The translations under genes and the position numbers were made by a program. Shown here piece after piece: positions 60,480 through 64,000 of a stretch of DNA of 64,000 nucleotides (positions are counted from its first letter, which is position 1; each line of letters begins with the position of its first letter). This stretch comes from JAGPUQ01 sp036677085 (GTDB lineage Bacteria > Pseudomonadota > Gammaproteobacteria > Pseudomonadales > Porticoccaceae), in contig JAKFFI010000058.1 in NCBI GenBank assembly GCA_036677085.1, positions 62,001-126,000 on the forward strand. The letters are read 5' to 3'. The notes under the pieces are model-generated. The model made no database searches. It saw only the letters and a program-made list of their open reading frames with translations, and was not told the DNA's origin.

Positions 60480-60503
60480 AAAAGCCGGCCTTTGCCGGTT
60501 TTT
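60480..60503. terminator. Bidirectional intrinsic terminator between the CsgG-like and macro-domain genes
   Basis: A 10-bp stem (60480-60489 with 60494-60503, one G-T pair) around CTTT has A residues on one side and five T on the other, so it can end the rightward CsgG-like transcript and the leftward macro-domain transcript. Confidence 0.8.
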
Positions 60504-60509
60504 CCGGTG

Positions 60510-60989
60510 CTACTCCTCCACTCCGGCAATCAGCGGATTGAAGATGGTGTAGAGAAACACCTTGGCGGGCAGATCGCCCAGGTGTTTCTGGATCAGGGGC
60601 TTGACGTCACGCCAATCCAGATCGCCGACCCCGGTGCCGATCTTTGGCAGCGCCAAGCTCCGGAAATTTTCCCGCAGCGCGAGTTCCCGCAGTTGTGCCA
60701 GCGCCTGATCCACCCATTCGATACGGGCCTTGCCGTGATGGTCGGGCGCAGCGGCGCGGATGAACAGGCTCACGACGCACGGCCCGGCGCCGTTGCGCCA
60801 CGACCACAGGCTGCCGGGTGGGGGCGGCGCCGCGGCCTGGAGCTGAGCAAAATCCTCGACAATTCCCGGGTGCTTCTGGCTCACGGCGAGCGCCACGCCC
60901 TGGGAAAAATCCTCGTCCGGCGCGATGCCCTGTACGATGGCGTCGGCTTTGCTGAAGGCGATGTTGCCTACCAAGGCTTCTTTGATCAT
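60510..60989 (-). CDS. Macro-domain (ADP-ribose-binding type) protein
   Basis: The 159-residue protein has the macro-domain pattern: a start KEALVGNIAFSKADAIVQGIA, VSQKHPGIVEDF, a central strand VSLFIRAA, and LALPKIGTGVGDLDWRDVKPLIQKHL. The last part is like the substrate-binding loop and helix of Appr-1''-processing proteins. It may bind or hydrolyse ADP-ribose derivatives. The usual N-x-N catalytic pair is not obvious. It is divergent from purU. Confidence 0.78.
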   Translation of the reverse strand: MIKEALVGNIAFSKADAIVQGIAPDEDFSQGVALAVSQKHPGIVEDFAQLQAAAPPPPGSLWSWRNGAGPCVVSLFIRAAAPDHHGKARIEWVDQALAQLRELALRENFRSLALPKIGTGVGDLDWRDVKPLIQKHLGDLPAKVFLYTIFNPLIAGVEE

Positions 60990-61135
60990 GGGAGTGTCCT
61001 CACACGGATGTTTGAATGCGTGACTTCAGTATGGGACGCGGTTGAATACGCACCATGATGCAAATCATGGGTTTGATTTTTGTCGACACCGCGTATTTCA
61101 TGGCGCGGGTTTCCCATTGGCAGAGGGCCTGAACG

Positions 61136-61999
61136 GTGACCGTCCCGGCGCACAGCATCCGTCTCATCCTGTCCTGCCCGGACCGGGTCGGGATCGTTGC
61201 GGGCATCAGCTCGTTTCTCGCGGCCGAAGGTGGTCTGATCACCGAAGCCAACCACTATCGCGACCCGGAATCGGAATGGTTCTTCGCGCGGCAGGTGATT
61301 TCCGCCGCCTCGCTGCCCTATGGCATCGACGAGCTGCGTCGCCGTTTCGCGCCGGTGGCGGCGGAGTTCGCGCTGAACTGGCAGGCCATCGCCACGGCCA
61401 CGCCCAAGCGCGTGGTGGTGATGGTCAGCCGGCAGGCGCACTGCCTGGCCGACCTGCTGTATCGCTGGCGCAGCGGCGAATTGCCCTGCGAGATCGCCGC
61501 CGTGGTTTCCAATCACGACGACTTGCGGGGTTATGTGGAGTGGCACGGCATTCCCTACCACCACCTGCCGGTGGAAGCGGGCGCCCGTGCCGCCCATTTC
61601 GACGCGGTCGCGGAAGTGTTCGCGAATCTGAGCCCCGACGTGGTGGTGCTGGCGCGTTACATGCAAATCCTGCCGGGACATCTATGCCAGGATTACGCCG
61701 GCCGGCTGATCAACATTCACCACAGTTTTCTGCCCGCCTTCGCGGGCGCGCGGCCCTACCATCAGGCCGCCGAGCGCGGGGTGAAGCTGATTGGCGCCAC
61801 CTGCCACTATGTCACCGAGGATCTCGACGCCGGACCGATCATCGATCAGGACATTGCCCGCATCAGCCATCACGACAGCGTCGATGACATGGTGCGCAAG
61901 GGCAAGGACATCGAGAAGATCGTACTGGCGCGGGGACTGCGTTTTCACCTCGAAGACCGCGTCTTGATCCACGGCAATAAAACCGTGGTTTTCGAGTAG
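61136..61999 (+). CDS. purU: Formyltetrahydrofolate deformylase PurU
   Basis: PurU hydrolyses 10-formyl-tetrahydrofolate to formate and tetrahydrofolate, balancing one-carbon pools. The 287-residue protein has an N-terminal ACT domain (RLILSCPDRVGIVAGISSFLAAEGG, about residues 8-85) and a C-terminal formyl-transferase fold with LARYMQILPG, NIHHSFLPAFAGARPYHQA, GATCHYVTEDLDAGPIIDQD, including the catalytic asparagine-histidine and aspartate. The start is GTG 61136, after GAGGG. Confidence 0.95.
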   Translation: MTVPAHSIRLILSCPDRVGIVAGISSFLAAEGGLITEANHYRDPESEWFFARQVISAASLPYGIDELRRRFAPVAAEFALNWQAIATATPKRVVVMVSRQAHCLADLLYRWRSGELPCEIAAVVSNHDDLRGYVEWHGIPYHHLPVEAGARAAHFDAVAEVFANLSPDVVVLARYMQILPGHLCQDYAGRLINIHHSFLPAFAGARPYHQAAERGVKLIGATCHYVTEDLDAGPIIDQDIARISHHDSVDDMVRKGKDIEKIVLARGLRFHLEDRVLIHGNKTVVFE

Positions 62000-62072
62000 A
62001 CGCCGGCGCGCGTGCTGTTGCACTATCGCGCCGCGCGCGGGGCGACACCCGTGGATCGGCAAGGAGCGGCAG

Positions 62073-63107
62073 TTGAGTACGCAAATTCCGTCGGGCACCG
62101 AAGTCACCGATGTCGCCATCATCGGCGCCGGGCCGGTCGGTCTGTTTGCGGTATTCGAATGCGGCATGCTGCAACTGCGCTGCCACGTCATCGATGCCTT
62201 GCCGGCGCTGGGCGGACAGTGCGTCGCGCTGTATCCGGAAAAGCCCATCTACGATATTCCCGCGGCGCCCGAGTTAACGGCCAGCGAGCTGATCGCACGC
62301 CTCCAGCAGCAGATCGCGCCCTTCCAGCCCCGGTTTCATCTCGATCAACAGGTCACTGAACTTCAGCGCCGGGACGATACCTGGGAGTTGACGACCTCCC
62401 GCGGCACGCGGATTCGCGCCCGGGCCGTGATGATCGCCGCCGGGGTTGGCGCCTTTGGCCCCAATCGCCCGCCCCTGCCCGGCATCGAGCAGTACGAAGG
62501 GCACTGTGTGCACTACCTGGTCGCGGAACGGGAGCGCTTCCGGGGTCAGCGCCTGGTGATCGCCGGTGGCGGCGACTCGGCCGTGGACTGGGCCATTGCG
62601 CTGGCCGATGTCGCGGCGGAGATTCATGTCATCCATCGCCGCGAACAGTTTCGTGCCGCGCCCGAGACCAGCGCGCGCCTGCACGAACTGGCGGCGACGG
62701 GGAAAATTCAGTTGGTCATTCCCTATCAGTTGGCGGGGCTCGAGGGCGACGGCGAACGCCTTGCCGCCGTGGTCGTCAAAACCCTCAAGGGCGAGGCGCG
62801 GCGCATCCCGGCGGATCACCTGCTCGCGTTTTTCGGACTCGCCAGCAAGCTCGGCCCCATCAACGATTGGGGGCTGGGTGCCCACAACGGCGTGATCCCG
62901 GTAGACCCGTCCACCGGTGCCACCAGCATGCCCGGCGTGTTTGCCATCGGCGATATCGCGGGCTACCCCCGCAAGCTGAAACTGATTCTGACCGGCTTTG
63001 CCGAGGCGGCCCATGCCGCCCACGCTGCCCATGCCGTGGTGCACCCCGACCGGGCACTGCATTTTGAGCATTCGACCACGGCCGGCGTTCCGATCCGGGC
63101 ATCCTGA
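62073..63107 (+). CDS. Thioredoxin-reductase-like ferredoxin/flavodoxin-NADP reductase
   Basis: The 344-residue FAD enzyme has IIGAGPVGLFAVFECGML and GGQCVALYPEKPIYDIPAAPELTASELI (no redox-active CxxC), GVGAFGPNRPPLPG, VIAGGGDSAVDWAIALA and FAIGDIAGYPRKLKLILTGFAEAA. These are the traits of TrxR-type ferredoxin-NADP reductases. TTG 62073 has AAGGAG (62061-62066) 6 bases upstream. A 2Fe-2S ferredoxin gene follows 52 bases later, its likely electron partner. Confidence 0.92.
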   Translation: MSTQIPSGTEVTDVAIIGAGPVGLFAVFECGMLQLRCHVIDALPALGGQCVALYPEKPIYDIPAAPELTASELIARLQQQIAPFQPRFHLDQQVTELQRRDDTWELTTSRGTRIRARAVMIAAGVGAFGPNRPPLPGIEQYEGHCVHYLVAERERFRGQRLVIAGGGDSAVDWAIALADVAAEIHVIHRREQFRAAPETSARLHELAATGKIQLVIPYQLAGLEGDGERLAAVVVKTLKGEARRIPADHLLAFFGLASKLGPINDWGLGAHNGVIPVDPSTGATSMPGVFAIGDIAGYPRKLKLILTGFAEAAHAAHAAHAVVHPDRALHFEHSTTAGVPIRAS

Positions 63108-63159
63108 GCCGTCGTACGCCTTCGTCACCCCAATCCCAACCCCGCCACAGGAGTCATTC

Positions 63160-63474
63160 ATGCCGGTAATCCATTTCGTCACCACCTCAGGGGAAACCCT
63201 CGCACTGGCCGCGGAAAACGGCCGCTCGATCATGGAGGTGGCCAAAGCCAACGACCTGCCGATGCTCGCAGCCTGCGGCGGCGCCCTGGCCTGCGCCACC
63301 TGCCATGTGATCGTCGACGAGGACTGGTACGACCGCCTCGATCCGCCCAGCGAGGATGAGGAGGACCTGCTGGACACCGCGCACGGACTCACGCCGACCT
63401 CCCGGCTGTGCTGCCAGATCCGGGTCAGCGACGCCCTCGACGGTATCCGGGTCACCCTCACGCCCATGGACTGA
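63160..63474 (+). CDS. 2Fe-2S ferredoxin, adrenodoxin-type
   Basis: The 104-residue protein has the cluster ligands Cys39, Cys45 and Cys48 (CGGALACATC) and the distant cysteine in LCCQI (Cys84 or Cys85), the C-x5-C-x2-C-x36-C spacing of vertebrate-type ferredoxins. Such ferredoxins serve iron-sulfur assembly or P450 hydroxylases. AGGAG about 8 bases upstream sets ATG 63160; a longer in-frame reading reaches back into the reductase gene. Pairing with the reductase suggests a dedicated electron chain. Confidence 0.94.
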   Translation: MPVIHFVTTSGETLALAAENGRSIMEVAKANDLPMLAACGGALACATCHVIVDEDWYDRLDPPSEDEEDLLDTAHGLTPTSRLCCQIRVSDALDGIRVTLTPMD

Positions 63475-63550
63475 GAGGGTCGCGCTCTGCGGTGGCCAGC
63501 GCGGAGCGGGGTGTGATACAACCATCCCGTGCCCTGCGAGGATTGCCACG

Positions 63551-64000
63551 ATGATGCCCCCCGACAACCCCCGCGCCCGGTTTGCCGCCCAGGTCGGCGG
63601 GCCGGACGCCGAGCTCGATCTGATCGAGGCCGCGCTGCTGATCGCCGCCGAGCACGACCTTGGCGTGGATCTGGTGGCGTGCCGAGCGCAGCTCGATGCT
63701 CTGGCGCAACGCGCGCGCGCGGCGCTGGTGACCGATGCTACCCGGCTGTGCTGGTTTCTCGCCGAATCTGAAGGTTTTCGCGGCAACGCCAGGGACTACT
63801 ACAACCCCGACAACAGTTACCTCGACCGGGTGCTCGCAACCCGGTCCGGCATACCGATTTCGCTGGCGCTGATCTATCTGCGCATCGCCGAGGCGCTCGG
63901 TCTGCACGCGGCGGGGGTGGGGTTTCCCGGCCATTTTCTGGTCCGGGTCGCCGTACCCGGGAGCGCCACCGCCGAACTGATCGATCCTTTCACCGGACGC
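63551..64000 (+). CDS. SirB1-family transglutaminase-like protein, cut by window edge
   Basis: The 150 residues visible are open to the window end. They include GFRGNARDYYNPDNSYLDRVLATRSGIPISLALIYLRIAEALGL and GVGFPGHFLVRV, the core of the SirB1/UPF0162 family with a transglutaminase-like fold and, usually, C-terminal TPR repeats. Function in bacteria is not established. Start may be ATG 63551 or the adjacent ATG 63554. Confidence 0.88.
   Translation, partial: MMPPDNPRARFAAQVGGPDAELDLIEAALLIAAEHDLGVDLVACRAQLDALAQRARAALVTDATRLCWFLAESEGFRGNARDYYNPDNSYLDRVLATRSGIPISLALIYLRIAEALGLHAAGVGFPGHFLVRVAVPGSATAELIDPFTGR

Noticed and set aside
1..64000. CRISPR arrays, tRNA or rRNA genes, insertion sequences, prophage
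   Set aside because: No spaced repeat array, cloverleaf, rRNA segment, transposase or phage gene was recognised anywhere in the window.

Overview
This 64 kb window is the replication-origin region of a GC-rich gammaproteobacterial chromosome and the housekeeping and accessory genes to its right. The gammaproteobacterial assignment rests on the order atpI-parB-parA-rsmG-mnmG, on rpmH-rnpA-yidD-yidC-mnmE beside dnaA-dnaN-recF-gyrB, on glyQ-glyS-gmhB-plsC opposing gyrB, and on ubiC-ubiA beside phoB-phoR. The arrangement resembles pseudomonad-like lineages rather than Enterobacterales. I cannot name the genus.

Layout. 1-4729 (minus): end of atpI, parB, parA, rsmG, mnmG. 5250-9047 (plus): rpmH, rnpA, yidD, yidC, mnmE. 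9048-9439: best oriC candidate, with two perfect and two near-perfect DnaA boxes and an AT-rich stretch. 9440-15671 (plus): dnaA, dnaN, recF, gyrB, with two parS sites inside recF that match the ParAB pair to the left. 16004-20529 (minus): glyQ-glyS-gmhB-plsC and a 51-residue charged protein. 20661-27138 (plus): a periplasmic metallo-beta-lactamase-fold hydrolase, then pstS-pstC-pstA-pstB-phoU. 27144-34863: an M48 lipoprotein protease, a DUF938 methyltransferase, a DUF482 acetyltransferase, phoR-phoB, ubiA, ubiC and an LpxR-like lipid A deacylase. 34978-42466: enoyl-CoA hydratase, Mrr nuclease, LplT-like transporter, mscL, a DUF442 phosphatase, a HexR-like regulator and UvrD. 42538-48266 (minus): a TonB-dependent receptor, a periplasmic binding protein and a BarA-like hybrid kinase in one apparent operon. 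48595-57319 (plus): a catabolic run of acyl-CoA dehydrogenase, APH-type kinase, two near-duplicate quinone-oxidoreductase-like enzymes and three SDRs, bracketed by two histidine phosphatases and pdxH. 57422-64000: an NTF2-like protein, a Baeyer-Villiger-type flavoprotein, a CsgG-like lipoprotein, a macro-domain protein, purU, a ferredoxin/flavodoxin-NADP reductase, a 2Fe-2S ferredoxin and the start of a SirB1-family gene.

How the parts work together. ParA, ParB and the parS sites segregate the origin that DnaA, DnaN, RecF and GyrB serve. PHO boxes precede both pstS and phoB, so the PhoBR regulon's sensor, regulator and main transporter target lie in one window. The receptor-binding protein-kinase operon looks like a cell-envelope signalling relay. 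The kinase plus acyl-CoA dehydrogenase pair resembles the chemistry known for 4-hydroxyacid catabolism (LvaA/LvaC, ACAD10/11). Many starts are GTG or TTG; several were chosen from Shine-Dalgarno spacing and alignment to remembered family N-termini. All identifications are from reading the sequence, with no database search.
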